Shown here piece after piece: positions 9,801 to 49,200 of a stretch of 64,000 bases of DNA. Location: contig NC_049980.1 in NCBI RefSeq assembly GCF_000003815.2, positions 14,718,293-14,782,292 on the forward strand, read 5' to 3'. Each line of letters opens with the position of its first letter. Positions within the stretch are counted from its first letter, which is position 1. The stretch comes from Branchiostoma floridae (lineage: Eukaryota > Chordata > Leptocardii > Amphioxiformes > Branchiostomatidae). The notes below the pieces were generated by a model, which had not been told where the DNA came from, did no database searches, and worked only from the letters and a program-made list of their open reading frames with translations. The translations under genes and the position numbers were made by a program.

Positions 9801-12192
9801 GACCAGAAGGCCATCCGTTTGTAAAACCGTGTTTACTTTTTGTATAAGAATCCATCCTATCATATTTCATAAGAATAACATGAACATTAACCGATTTCTA
9901 AAACTGTGGGACTTTTAATCGAGATTGACGAAAATGTCATTTGGAGATCGCAGACTCGACAGTCGATGAATTTTCGGGCTGTGTGACAGAGGCTGAAAGG
10001 ACTAAATGGTAAAACTATTTGTGTAAATCAATGTGCATGGCTTGAATAAACGTTGATTTCTTTTAATGTAGTGAATAACACATTATGAACGTAGTTAATT
10101 TGTTACGTTAGGATATGATTCTTACCGTTAACAAAATCATACCACTGCAGGTCATGTTTACGGTCTATAGTGTATGTGAAGTGACTTAATCTGTTCAAAA
10201 GAAGCGAACATGAATGCCGCTCGACCAACATCTTTATTAAATGCACTGTTACCCTGTTGTAAGTTGGGGTCGAAGGTGGCGTATGACGCTCTGAAGCCCC
10301 GTCCCGCCGACCACCCGTCACTAGTAAACACGACTGTTGTTGTGTTCTCTTTGGACACGACTTTTCCTACAGGGTAGTGGTCTCTCATGGTGATGTCACC
10401 ACAGTACCGACCTAAACAAACAAAAAACAAGCAAAGTATTTAACTACGTAATCAAGTAAATGAGAAGGAGGAAGTAAGTACGGCTTTAATTTTAGTTTCC
10501 CATCGATCTAGCTTAGAATTTGTCTTTATCTCATCTATATATCAATTTTGAATGTATAATAATACCCTTTGGAGAACTGATCTTATTCAGTCACTGACGA
10601 AAGGTAGTGGATGCCACCTGAGATGTCTGATCGTTTCCAAAATCTATCCAGTTTCTTGAGTAATTGTTACATTGCGTATTTTATTACCTAGATGTCTAAC
10701 CTTGTCGACGTAAGTAAGTCACGATCAGTTTGTAAATAGAGTAAGTAAAGAAGTATGCAAGTATGTGAATAAACAAAACATATGAATGAATGAATAAACG
10801 TATGAATAAAACTGAATTTGGGTTGTAGTGAAGTCATTTTTGTGATTTTGAACATTATCAACCCGGGATCATTCTCACCTATGCGTGTACCATCCACATT
10901 GCCCCCAAACACATCAACAAAGTCTCCGCTGCAGTCGTGGTGGACGTCGTGGTCGGAGTAGACATCGAAGTCCAGGAAGGTGAGAGTTACGGACGAGTTG
11001 GTCTGGATAGTCCAGTTACAGCGGAGGTTGTTGTCGTACTCATCAGGGTAGTTGGGGGTACTGAAGCTCCCTGTCGGCTGCGTGAGGATCCCGCCACAGG
11101 ATGTACCTTCAGCTGGGGGAATCCAGGATCAGTATGCATGGGAAAGAGCTGTTTTTGTTTTGCAAGTTTTACTACAAAAATTAAAAAGCTCGTCATTCAA
11201 AACCAAGGGTAACATGACAGCTAACGTGTCGGTTATCGTCTGTCCCCTTCTCAAGGACGATGATGACAGTGACAGATCGAGGGTCACCGAACCGCTAGTT
11301 GCTATCTTACTCCTTGGTTAGAAATAAAGAACTTTTTATTCAGCCATTCACAAGCCTGGTGAAATTATTCACGGACAGGCTTTATTGTAGTTTTTCGTTT
11401 TTTCGTTACCAAGAATGAAATTAAACACCATTATCATATAGCCAGATGGAGTTGGCCAATCAGAGGCCCCCATTTCCTATGGCTTATCAGGCCGTAACGT
11501 CACAAGTGTGCAGTTATTAGAATAACTGCACACTTACCTACCAGTACAGGCATGGCAGGGGGTGGCTTCCTCTATAACATCGTTAGTGCACGTTTCATTG
11601 TTTAAAGAAAACATTTACCATCTTAGAACAACATTAGATTATTTACAAGACGGCAATGTTTCGAATATTTTCTGTGGAAATGTTGGATTCAAAATGCAAT
11701 ATGTAACCTTCCTATGTACCAAAGAAAAATGTAAATTCCTAGAAATTCTACAAAGGAATTCACACGTATAGTAACAAGGGATCTATGTGTCATACAGGAG
11801 TTTGCAAGTTTGTGTATGCTATATGATAATAGCGTTAATGACCCGCCTGTTCCTCGGTGTATATGGTGTGATAACGCCTGGTTCCAGGCGTTATCACACC
11901 ATATAAACCTCGGGGCGGGTCATTAACCCTTAATTAGTCTGTAGTCTAACAGTCTGTAATATGTAAAAGATTCACTTTCTATCTTATATAGAACTTCAGG
12001 TAGAATAGTCTGCTGGGTGCAATCCAAGCTCTTAATGTAGTTTTTAACGAACTGGCTAGGATGACACCCAGGCAAGGATGTAAATCCGTGGACATAATGA
12101 TTCATCCCTGTGCAGAAGACCCTGCTGTGTTTACCTTTGTGTGGGACAGTCATAAAGATGGACCAGACGAGCAACATGGACCACACCTTCAT
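2761..12192 (-). CDS. CUB/LDLa/Frizzled/kringle mosaic extracellular protein (3' part off the window)
   Basis: Sixteen exons were read (high to low): 12192-12135, 11112-10879, 10411-10253, 9736-9506, 9165-9018, 8750-8634, 8300-8082, 7350-7201, 6742-6626, 6220-5998, 5529-5372, 5002-4908, 4436-4356, 3852-3737, 3496-3370, 2901-2761. Together they encode about 790 residues: signal, CUB, CUB, LDLa, CUB, LDLa, Frizzled CRD, kringle, CUB. Nearly all introns are phase 1, the signature of exon shuffling. All joins are in frame except 4908 to 4436, where a middle kringle exon is missing. The last donor (AGAG then GTACGT at 2760) is strong and phase 1, so the protein probably continues to the left. Family context: MFRP and corin pair CUB or LDLa with Fz, while ROR receptors pair Fz with kringle. 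A secreted or membrane-anchored Wnt-binding role is inferred only; no transmembrane segment is visible. Confidence 0.85.
3940..4039. other. Assembly gap (100 N)
   Basis: Exactly 100 N, a scaffold gap of unknown true length, in the intron between the last kringle exon and CUB4. Confidence 0.98.
4307..4332. repeat. Poly-G low-complexity tract
   Basis: A run of almost pure G on the plus strand just downstream of the kringle exon 4436-4356. It could stall sequencing or assembly near the region where a kringle exon is missing. Confidence 0.8.
4356..5002 (-). CDS. Kringle domain, first and last exons; middle exon not found
   Basis: Exon 5002-4908 encodes [20 protein letters not shown], then [12 protein letters not shown]. 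Exon 4436-4356 encodes [18 protein letters not shown], then CDVPSCE. These are the amino and carboxy ends of a kringle: the YRGT and PWC motifs and the terminal C-x4-C pair. About 25-30 residues carrying the central cysteine are missing, and the two exons are out of phase (0 versus 1), so a middle exon must exist or have been lost. Nothing suitable is seen between 4437 and 4907, which instead carries a LINE-tail-like motif. Confidence 0.8.
4552..4585 (-). repeat. LINE-tail-like motif, copy 2
   Basis: On the minus strand it reads tgcaagttcttgcccgaggg then ctaattgcaggtac, almost identical to 32601-32636. It occupies part of the interval where the missing kringle exon should lie. Confidence 0.55.
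5372..6220 (-). CDS. Frizzled cysteine-rich domain (two exons, GC-AG intron)
   Basis: Exon 6220-5998 encodes [20 protein letters not shown], then [30 protein letters not shown] and APKCEDG. Exon 5529-5372 continues [24 protein letters not shown] and VENCYSP. This is the standard Fz CRD ladder including Y-x-R-M-x-L-P-N-x-x-G-H. The cysteine normally three to four residues after PPC is absent (PPCWSWS). The intron uses donor AG then GCAAGT at 5997; the phase-2 join restores E-D-G-R-M-V-P-P-C exactly. Wnt binding is the usual role of this fold; here it is inferred. Confidence 0.85.
6626..6742 (-). CDS. LDL-receptor class A module 2
   Basis: A single symmetrical phase-1 exon reading [38 protein letters not shown]. 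All six cysteines and the canonical DGSDE calcium motif are present. It lies immediately before the Frizzled CRD exons, the same LDLa-Fz order seen in MFRP and corin family proteins. Confidence 0.9.
7201..8300 (-). CDS. CUB domain 3 (two exons, SINE in the intron)
   Basis: Exon 8300-8082 encodes [48 protein letters not shown] and VYDGTP. Exon 7350-7201 encodes [34 protein letters not shown] and TSHYK. The joined domain has four cysteines and the DxVE calcium-site motif. The intron between the halves (7351-8081) contains a SINE-like insertion at about 7830-7990. Confidence 0.85.
7830..7990 (+). mobile_element. SINE-like repeat, family copy 1
   Basis: Contains a degenerate tRNA B-box-like stretch (gggtttgattc), then a body with aaaggcactt, cttccct, aggtgtaaaatgggtacc and tgacttcgg. 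The same body recurs at about 34910-35190, 53770-53990, 60850-61010 and 63470-63530. Confidence 0.6.
8634..8750 (-). CDS. LDL-receptor class A module 1
   Basis: This single exon encodes [29 protein letters not shown] and [10 protein letters not shown], with all six LDLa cysteines. The calcium-cage residues of the consensus D-x-S-D-E are represented by DGTDE, a Ser-to-Thr variant. It is flanked by phase-1 introns (donor GTAAGT at 8633), so it is a symmetrical, shufflable exon. Its likely role is calcium-stabilised ligand binding in the extracellular region. Confidence 0.9.
8815..9010. repeat. CA/CAGA microsatellite tract
   Basis: Intronic low-complexity DNA rich in cacaca, cagacag and cataca units between the CUB2 and LDLa1 exons. 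Open frames through it are compositional artefacts. Confidence 0.85.
9018..9736 (-). CDS. CUB domain 2 (two exons)
   Basis: Exon 9736-9506 reads [18 protein letters not shown], then [15 protein letters not shown] and [16 protein letters not shown]. Exon 9165-9018 reads [14 protein letters not shown], then [18 protein letters not shown] and TYVSDE. It is a complete CUB fold with C1-C4 present. Both outer introns and the internal intron are phase 1. It follows CUB1 directly without a spacer module, unlike MFRP, in which an LDLa module separates the two CUBs. Confidence 0.85.
10253..11112 (-). CDS. CUB domain 1 (two exons)
   Basis: Exon 11112-10879 gives [20 protein letters not shown], then YDNNLRCNW and the beta-strand region LTFLDFDV, ending in a D-F-V-D-V-F motif. 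Exon 10411-10253 gives GRYCGD, then [14 protein letters not shown] and ASYATFD. The four canonical CUB cysteines and the calcium-site acidic positions are present. The domain is split by a phase-1 intron at the same place as the other CUB domains of this gene. The exon boundary at 10253 is inferred from a GTAACA donor whose phase matches the next exon. Confidence 0.85.
11504..11535. repeat. Perfect 15-bp-arm palindrome
   Basis: Arms at 11504-11518 and 11521-11535 (aagtgtgcagttatt and its complement) are separated by two bases. It lies in intron 1 of the CUB/Fz gene, 300 bp from a second hairpin. Confidence 0.9.
11833..11927. repeat. Near-perfect hairpin, MITE-like
   Basis: The left arm (11833-11881) and right arm (11884-11927) pair over about 44 bp with a four-base insertion and a tiny loop. 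The arm termini read gttaatgacccgcc and its complement. This is a folded, palindromic non-autonomous element or its remnant. Confidence 0.8.
12135..12192 (-). CDS. Exon 1 of the CUB/Fz gene: start codon and signal peptide
   Basis: The ATG at 12192 opens [19 protein letters not shown], a short hydrophobic leader, and the exon ends AAAG before GTAAAC in phase 1. Joined to the acceptor at 11113, the frame runs into A-E-G-T-S-C-G-G, the start of the first CUB domain, which supports this exon. An acceptor-like CAG lies just upstream (12200 region). A separate upstream segment ending ATGCAG before GTAAGA (12574-12569) would splice to it in frame and give a slightly longer leader, so the true initiator may be either ATG. 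Confidence 0.65.
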
Positions 12193-12568
12193 AGTGTCCT
12201 GCTTAGAGTGACATCAGACTCTGGGGGTGAAAAGAAACCCTGGTGATATGTTAAACGTATAATGTAGATTTAACCTTTCTCCTCAAACAGGTAGAAAATG
12301 TACGTCTCCTGTGAGCTGGCCTACACAGGAAAGCTCGATATCTATCTAAATTTAGTTCACGAGCACCCACGTATGGGATAGACCAATGTTTGCAGTATGT
12401 GAATGTGCCAACACCGTGTTTGTAAATTGAAGAAATCGCCCTCCCTACAACTTGTACAGTCGGATCGCTTCACCACAGACTAGCCTGAGGGCACCTATCA
12501 ATCAGCAGCCATCTTATTCTGCAGCACAGCGTACTCTAAATGAATAAGTGATCAATATCAAATCTTAC

Positions 12569-12655
12569 CTGCATGGTTAAGAGGAGTACAGGGAAAGAAT
12601 AAACAAACGGAAGCCTCGAAGAATGGCTGAACCTGTTACAGTTGGTGTCCTTCAC
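12569..12655 (-). other. Possible upstream 5' exon of the CUB/Fz gene
   Basis: On the minus strand this segment ends ACCATGCAG before GTAAGATTT, a near-consensus donor at 12568. Spliced to the CAG acceptor before 12199, its ATG would be in frame with M-K-V-W-S (giving M-Q-D-T-M-K-V-W-S). The 5' limit is arbitrary. Confidence 0.35.
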
Positions 12656-13264
12656 AGCGGGGACAGTCTTCTGTGCTGAAAGGTATGTCAGCCATTGTTG
12701 GAGGCATGGCACAATGAAGGGTGGTTCTACAAGCTCCAGCGTGACGTAAGCCGCACGTTATGTGTCGCAAAAAACTGTAATTGCTCAACGAATCTGTACT
12801 TACAATGGGATCACTGATTTCAAGTCGTGGTAGTGGATTTTCATACTTATCAAGATTAGACAGATACCTGATTGCCCCAAATCGATGACCTCATAGATAA
12901 GCCGTCGAACAAGATTGAGACATGGCCCTGCGGTGGGTGCTTCCGTGACAGTGGCAAACGCGACAATACAATAGGACACATCACCTAGAAATAAAGGTGT
13001 ACAGATTCAACAAGAGTTTGTAGGACACAAACCTCCGTGAAGTCATCATGTTTTTTACGGTGTAGGCTAAGGTGTTTGATACCCTTTTTACCAGGAATAA
13101 CAATGTCTTTAAAACTTGTTTCCATTACAAGACAGAGCCTAAGCTTTGCTTGAAGAGTAGCTTACAGATATTATACTGAATCTTGCATAACACATCCTGC
13201 CAGTACCGTTAGGCAATCAATGGCGTGACCCAATTCCTGGAGGCATGCAGCATTGCAGCCTTTA

Positions 13265-13549
13265 ATTCTTTTCCGACGAGCCCTATCAATAATGATAGGC
13301 AGTGTAAATTTGATTTGTTGTTCCCTTCCATGCAAATCTTCGATGGGATCTTGGAAATGTTTTCTGTTTTCGTGACATCATCCGTTTTGTTTATTTGCAG
13401 AGTGGCGTAGTGTACGTTAGCTGCACCGTGCATTATCAATACACACGTTTCTCAAGCCTTTTTATAGCAATGGTATTTGTTTGACCGAACATCCGACTGT
13501 CAGTAGTTTACCATTGTACTAGTGTTTCTTGTAGTGTGCATTGTGCAGA
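13265..13549. repeat. Diverged repeat copy A
   Basis: About 285 bp that align along their length with 13980-14267. They share ttcttttccga, ccctatcaataatgatagg, gtttatttgcagag-like and acgtttctcaag blocks. Confidence 0.8.
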
Positions 13550-13979
13550 ATGCAGTGTTAATGCTGTCATAGGTCCATACAGTATTGTATTGTATATCAT
13601 ATACAGCCAGGGTCCGACATTGACCATTCAGAAGGCCCCATTTTATGTTTGTCATGACGCCATATCGCATGGACAATCCTTTAACAACCGGTTATTAAAT
13701 AAATTTGAACCAACCATTGCAGAGGGGGGTGCTACCTCTGTTAACATTGACATTAATAGATCTTTATCGTCTTGAAATAAGACAAATGACTGACTGACAG
13801 TAGCATTAGTAGTAGTAGTGCCGTCTTGAAATAAAAGAAATCAACCTAAAACATGAAATGACGTTTTACCGGATCTCTTTTTTCATGGTATTGTCTTACC
13901 AAAGTGAACTATGCAAACATGATTTACATTTTGTTACAATTTTGAAACCTTACATCCGTACACAAAATAAAGCGCTTTG

Positions 13980-14267
13980 ATTCTTTTCCGATGTGCCCTA
14001 TCAATAATGATAGGCAGTGTGAAAGGGATATGTTGTTCCCTTTCATGCAAATTTTCGAAAGGATCTTGGAATCATTTTTCTGTTTTCGTGGTAGCACCCG
14101 TTCTATTTATTTGCAGAGCGATGTGGTGTACTTTAAACTGTGCAGCATTAATACTCACGTTTCTCAAGTTTTATACATTTGTATCAGTGGTACTTTTTGA
14201 CCGACTATTTGAAAGTCACTAGTTGATCACTGTACTGTTGTTCCTTGCAGTATACATTGTGTAGATT
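13980..14267. repeat. Diverged repeat copy B
   Basis: The direct-repeat partner of 13265-13549, in the same orientation about 715 bp away. The copies differ by many substitutions and small indels. No coding content is recognised. Confidence 0.8.
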
Positions 14268-14739
14268 CCAAGTATCATTGGATATCTGACTGTACCTTCT
14301 CGATCATTCGTTCAAATGTAACGCTAAAACGCACGCCCCGAAATACCAATCGATCGGTCGACCTATCGACCATTGCATACGAGGTGCTCTCATGGTCATT
14401 ATGGCACCTCCCCCTGGGTCAGAAGTCTCTGCGACGCCGCTGCATCATAGCTTTGTAACTACTGTAACTCCGGAGGGACTTTGCTCTCTTTCCTTGTGCA
14501 ACGTTGGACATACTCAAGTCGACCCGCTAGGAGAGATAACCCCTGTGATCTTTGACAAATAACTACCCGGGCCTGGAGCACTTCACTGGTATGTTCACGT
14601 GCAGCAAGAGAAACCTCTGATCCAAGGTGGGCACACACGACCACTGGATATCTTTTGGTCTATTTGATAACAATGCAACTTGAATAAACAGAGAGAAAAG
14701 ATCACAGCGACTCGGGGCCGACAAGAAGAACGGTCCGCC

Positions 14740-30208
<15,469 letters not shown>

Positions 30209-30272
30209 TTTTACACATGACGTGATACCGTCTGATACATGATCAAACATGACATCCTACAAATGGTAACAG

Positions 30273-30278
30273 AATAAA
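30273..30278 (+). terminator. Polyadenylation signal AATAAA (vWA gene), proximal
   Basis: AATAAA 65 bp after the stop codon of the vWA gene. A second AATAAA at 30451-30456 with similar flanks is a possible distal signal. Confidence 0.6.
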
Positions 30279-31823
30279 CATCAAATCTTGAAAGATTACG
30301 TTATCTTATTCAATGTAAAAGCATCTATCTGAGTCAGTTGTTTTAGCAAATGTTATTGGTAGTGTACATTATTCACATTGAGTTCCCATACCTATTTGGT
30401 ATGCCAATGGTCAGATGTAAATTGTAAACCAGATTTCCTTTGATCAACAAAATAAACCACCCAGTCTTGAAAAGAAATTGTGCAGCATGTTTTTTTAAGT
30501 GAAAGCATGTACAAAGAGGCAAAGACTAAAATGCCATTTACAGAATGTTTAGCAGCAGGGGAGTCAACTAGACAATACTCTTTTAATGCAGACTGCTGTT
30601 TGCAAGTATCTCAAAGATATACAGACATTAAATATCATGGCAAAGAAAAGGTAAACTTTGGATGGAGATCAACAAAAACTGAAAGCACACTAAAGGTCCA
30701 ATCACTGAGGAAGGGTCCTGTTGTAGCTCTAACACTTACTTTTTTGTAGCATAATGTGAACAGTTGATAATGTTTAGGTTTTGTGACTTCTTCCCTCATG
30801 ATCAGATCTTATTCTACAAAAATGACCAATAGAGTTCCATTTGATGTAGACAAAAGCACTCTCCGAAAAGACAGCATATTCAACTGCAACATCATTCAAT
30901 ACTGGCCATGGAAACAGATATTAAGAGATCAATCATTCCTAACTGACACACTCAAACACAAAAGTATTCTACATGTTATGGTATCTATGTAATGTAATGA
31001 TCACACACAAAAATGCATTTTAAAATCATGGCAAATAACTCAATGACAAGTCTTGTAAATTATGCAACTCATGGCATCACAAATAAGGACAATACAATTC
31101 AAATCAAACAAAGGACAAAAGGGTCAACACTTTTCATTGTAAAGTAAATGAGAAGTTAACTTCACAAAATAACTTATAAAACTAATTCACACTTTGATTC
31201 TATATTCTATCTAAGGCATTTCAAGAGCATGGTTAATCAATTTTCTCTGCTTTTCTTTTCATTCACACATGATGGATATTGAAAAGACTAATGAAAAGTA
31301 TCAAATTCACACGGATGACATTTGCTTGTAACATACAAATAGTAAAAGGTATTGGATATCCTAAGATGTTGTAGTAATACTGAAAAGGGTTCTTTAATCA
31401 GAATCATTTGCCACTTCTATTAGTCTGAATAATTTTAATGGATAGAAATCTAGGCCATCTTCAGGCTTCCACAATAGCTATATATTAGATAACTCTAAAG
31501 TCTCAAAGTCACTGTCATACATTTTTACTCTTTGGATGGTACACACTGAAATATAAATTACCAAGTTTTACAATCCTTCTGGCCTATGATATACCGGTAA
31601 TTGTGATTGCAATAGCACTACCTCAGAACATACTGTGTACTGCTGTATATGCAGTACTCAGGGGGATCAGCTGAGCTGGTGAATTGACCATCAAACGTAC
31701 AGGAGTTTTCTTTTTCTCTAGTTAAAATAGAATTTATCAACATTTCTGTTGGATGTACGCCAACATTGCATCAGAATTGTTTTCATTGTTCATGATGTAT
31801 TCTTCAACACAACATTTGGATAT

Positions 31824-32070
31824 AGCACTAACACAACTATAGTATAGACTGAATAGTGCTAACACTACTATAGTTTAGACTGAATAGTGCTAACACTACT
31901 ATAGTTTAGACTGAATAGTACTAACACTACTATAGTTTAGACTGAATAGTGCTAACACTACTATAGTATAGACTGAATAGTGCTAACACTACTATAGCAT
32001 AGACTGAATAGTGCTAACACTACTACATTATAGACTGAACAGTGCTAACACTACTATAGTATAGACAGAA
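31824..32070. repeat. 31-bp minisatellite
   Basis: About 7-8 head-to-tail copies of a unit reading agtgctaacactactatag then tttagactgaat, with exact 31-bp spacing (for example gac at 31878 and 31909). It lies 75 bp beyond the PASK stop codon, so probably within its 3' UTR. Confidence 0.95.
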
Positions 32071-32142
32071 TGTCAGCCTTACACAATACATTCTGTTGAA
32101 GTGCTGATCGAACATGCAGTGTTCCTGTCCTCAGGTGTGACA

Positions 32143-45728
<13,586 letters not shown>

Positions 45729-46269
45729 GTACCGATCGTTACTAAACTGCATACAGTTTACACACGTTGCACTCTGGCATCAACCGCTAGATGTCGCTTC
45801 ATTCGCTAGAAGGCAGTCATCAGAATCAAAAAGTCTGAAGTCTTTGTATTCACTAGGCTCTTCTGAAGGGTTTCTCAATGCCATGTAAATGGTAAAAATT
45901 GGGCAAACGTTAACTGATGTGACCGCAGATGTCGCCCACAGTGATCATAAAAGTTGGGCTGAGCTAAGCGTCATATCCGTGATAAATGTGAATCCAGTTT
46001 AAGAGTGATTTGACCCCATTTGACCTTTGTGGTGCACGTTGTTGTGACTGACTACCAGACTTGCTTGCATTCTCAATTTCACTTGTTCAACCCTTCCGTT
46101 CAACTTGACTAGGTTTGCTCTTTTCCATACTATAACCCCCTTTAGGCCAGCTTCTGACTACGTCGCAGAGAGAGAGAGAGAGAGAGCTACGACGTAGTTT
46201 TTGTCGTCACAACGTAGTTTTTGTCCTAACAAAATATTGCAGAAGGAGGTCTGGTTGGACCGAGTCTGT
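45729..46269. promoter_or_regulatory. Putative bidirectional promoter of PASK and PITHD1
   Basis: Only 541 bp separate the divergent start codons. No TATA box is obvious. The PASK initiator lies in ACATGGCGGAC, a YY1-like context. On the PITHD1 side lies a GA tract (46167-46186) flanked by 9-bp inverted repeats (46157-46165 and 46190-46198). Confidence 0.6.
46157..46198. repeat. GA microsatellite between inverted actacgtcg arms
   Basis: A 20-bp GA run is bracketed by actacgtcg and its exact complement cgacgtagt. The arm word acgtagtttttgtc recurs immediately downstream. Confidence 0.85.
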
Positions 46270-49200
46270 ATGGCGCACCACGGCCACGGTCACAGTCATG
46301 GCTGTGGCGGACACGGGCATGGAGGTGGGTGTTTACTTTCAATTCACTGCCTTTTCTCCTATCATGAATTGCTCCACATGCAATGATTGCAATTATTTCT
46401 TGTTGACAATAGACCCCCCTCCCCCCAAAAGGAATGTCGAGAACCGTGGCAACTTATAGTCGCTGCGACTGTAGCTGGAGTTATGAATATAAATTATGTA
46501 TATAACGTTAATACATTGTATTAGAACCCCTACAATATTGGAAATCTTGATCATAACGTTACCAACCACCTTCCAGGTGATGACCATGACCATGACCATG
46601 ATAGTCCAGAGATCGGTGTACAGTACAACCTGTACATGAAGATAGACAAGGACAGGGTGGAGTGTCTGAATGAAACAGTGGAGGGATCAGGGAAACAGGT
46701 CTTCAAACCATGGAATGAACGTTTGGACAAAAGCAAAGTATGTGCACGGAAGACTGTACTTTCTTCTTGCTTTTTACCTTTTTTTAAAGGTACACATGTC
46801 CCATCTCTACTGTGTGTTACACCCCTATTTTGTAACATCTATATATTCTGACACCCCCTAATGTCCCTCATCAATGTACATGTACAAATGTAGGTTGTAC
46901 CCCTACCATGTACTAAAGTACTAGTAGTTTTGAGATGTTTTAAGGTATTATAAGGCAGTATATCTTTGTTACATATTATAACATGTTCCTATATTGTTTG
47001 ACAGTATGTGGACAGTGATGCAGATGAAGAACTTCTTTTCAACATCCCGTAAGTTGGTCATCTCTAATTTTCACTTTGTAACTTAATGAGGACACCTTGA
47101 GGAAACTTTTGATATTGGAGGAGGTAATGCTACATGTAGGGCCTTGCTTGAAATGTCACCCTCTTTTCATCCCTGGTGCCTCCTCTTCTGCCGTACTTGT
47201 TTTGAAACTGTTCACTGACTCTGCACTCATGCCTGGTAGTGAGTTGGTTCACTGTTTGATTTAGGCAAAGAGCACAGTGAGTTGTAACAGTGACCTTGTG
47301 TTGTCTGCAAATTCTCCAACATTCGTTCTGGTTGAACCCTCACTTTACCTGTTAAGATATTCATCTACAATGTTGAAGGCTAGTAAAGATTTATACGATT
47401 TGAAATGAACATCTATTATCACGATTAGTTCCACCAAAAAATGTACTTGTATATTGAAGCCAAAAATCAAAGAAGTGTTCTCATTTTGGTGCTGTGCTCA
47501 ACTACTACTGCTACAGTATGACCACTGTATACAGCATATACATGTAATTCCATCCCTGGTCTTTCCCCATGCAGGTTTACAGGCCTGGTGAAGTTGAAAG
47601 GAGTGATAATAATTGGTGGAGAGGATGAGTCACACCCTGATCGCATGAAACTGTGAGCATTTCATCAGTTCCTCATTATGTCTTTTGTTTCACTACAATT
47701 CATTTTTCTGTCTTTTGTGTAATTGTATCATTATAAGGGATCACCACAAGGCATGCTATTGATCCTGTTCTGTATTTGTTAGGTTTAAGAATCGTGATGC
47801 GATGACGTTTGATGATGTCCACGTGGAAGCAGACCAGGAGTTTGAGCTACAACCTGACCCAAATGGGGTGGTGGAGTATAACACCAAGTAGGCATTTGTA
47901 TTCCATTTAAGGCATTCATTATGTTTATTAAGTGTACTTTAATATGCATTGTACATTTGAGGTGCTACCCATGAAAACTTCACAGCTCACTTAGATGAGT
48001 AACAGTTATTTGATTCTTAACCTTATATTTATATGAAGGTTCAAATGACCAAAAGGTTGCTGGCAAGTGTTATATACATGTGTACCATGTACAGAAATAA
48101 TGGGCAACATTTTACTGTAATTTCTCAACCTTAACCTGTTCACCTCCATGTTGTGTTCTACCTTCAGGGTGGTGCGATTCTCTGGTGTCCACAACCTTTC
48201 TATCTACTTCCCTGGAAACTTTGGTGCTGACAACACAAGAGTATACTATATTGGCCTCCGTGGAGAGTATACAGAGGTACCCAAGTCCTTTTATAACTGT
48301 TTTGGCATGTTGAAGTTAACCAAGACATCCCTTATTCTTAAGACATAATTTCATTGGGTAGCAATAGAAGGTACAATTGTACAGAGATGAAGTGAAGCTG
48401 AGAATATGACTGTCACTAAGTTATTACAGACAGCCCATTAAGAAACAACACAAGTTAACAGGTTTGGCATTTGCATGTTTCCATTTAATTTTTTTTATTA
48501 TTAATGCATATGCTGAGAACAAAATGCTTTTACCAGTTCAATTATACACATTAGGTTACATTTTTGTATGTACAAAATGTACATTGCTTTGATTTTCATT
48601 ATGACCAGTATTTAAAGATAAAACTAGAGTTCCACGAACACATACCTTTGCCAAATAAACCAGGTTTGTTATGTAGAATGATGTCTGTAGACAAATGCGT
48701 TACTCATTTCATTTTCTTCATAATTATATGCTTGGAGTTGGTTTATAAAATTTCGGCATTGATTATGCAAATTAGATCCCAAGTTACAATTAATTGATAT
48801 CAAATTGTATCAAGCATAACTTAAGCTATCAGCATACCAAAAATCATGATGATCCTTTGATCCATTCTTGACTTATTCTCTTTCAAAGTCTTTAAATACA
48901 CCTCTTACTCTCTTCTCTCTTTCTCAGTTACATATGTGGCAACTTTGATGAAAGTACTATAATGGAATGCAGTGGATTTATAAACTTTTCCTCATCAATT
49001 ATGCAAATTAGCTGTTAATTTGCATAATAAGTATCACATTATATAAGTCTTCACTTAGGCTATCTACATGCCAAAAATCATGACGATCCGTCAACACGTT
49101 CACATTTTCTCATTAATTATGCAAATGAGAGCATCATTTGCATGATAAATATGTATTGACATTTCTCTCTTTCTCAGCTACATATGTGACAAGTTTTAAA

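Larger units (their letters stand above)
12193..14739. other. Intergenic region between the divergent CUB/Fz and vWA genes
   Basis: About 2.5 kb between the start codons of two divergently transcribed genes. It holds a possible 5' exon of the CUB/Fz gene (12569-12655), a diverged repeat pair (13265-13549 and 13980-14267), and otherwise no protein or RNA gene that I can support. Confidence 0.7.
30209..32142. other. Tail-to-tail interval between the vWA gene and PASK
   Basis: Contains the 3' UTR of the vWA gene (AATAAA at 30273 and 30451) and, on the other strand, the PASK 3' region with a 31-bp minisatellite. No further coding or RNA gene is seen. Confidence 0.7.

Noticed and set aside
31824..32070. 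31-bp repeats resembling a CRISPR array
   Set aside because: The copies are contiguous with no spacers, so it is a minisatellite.
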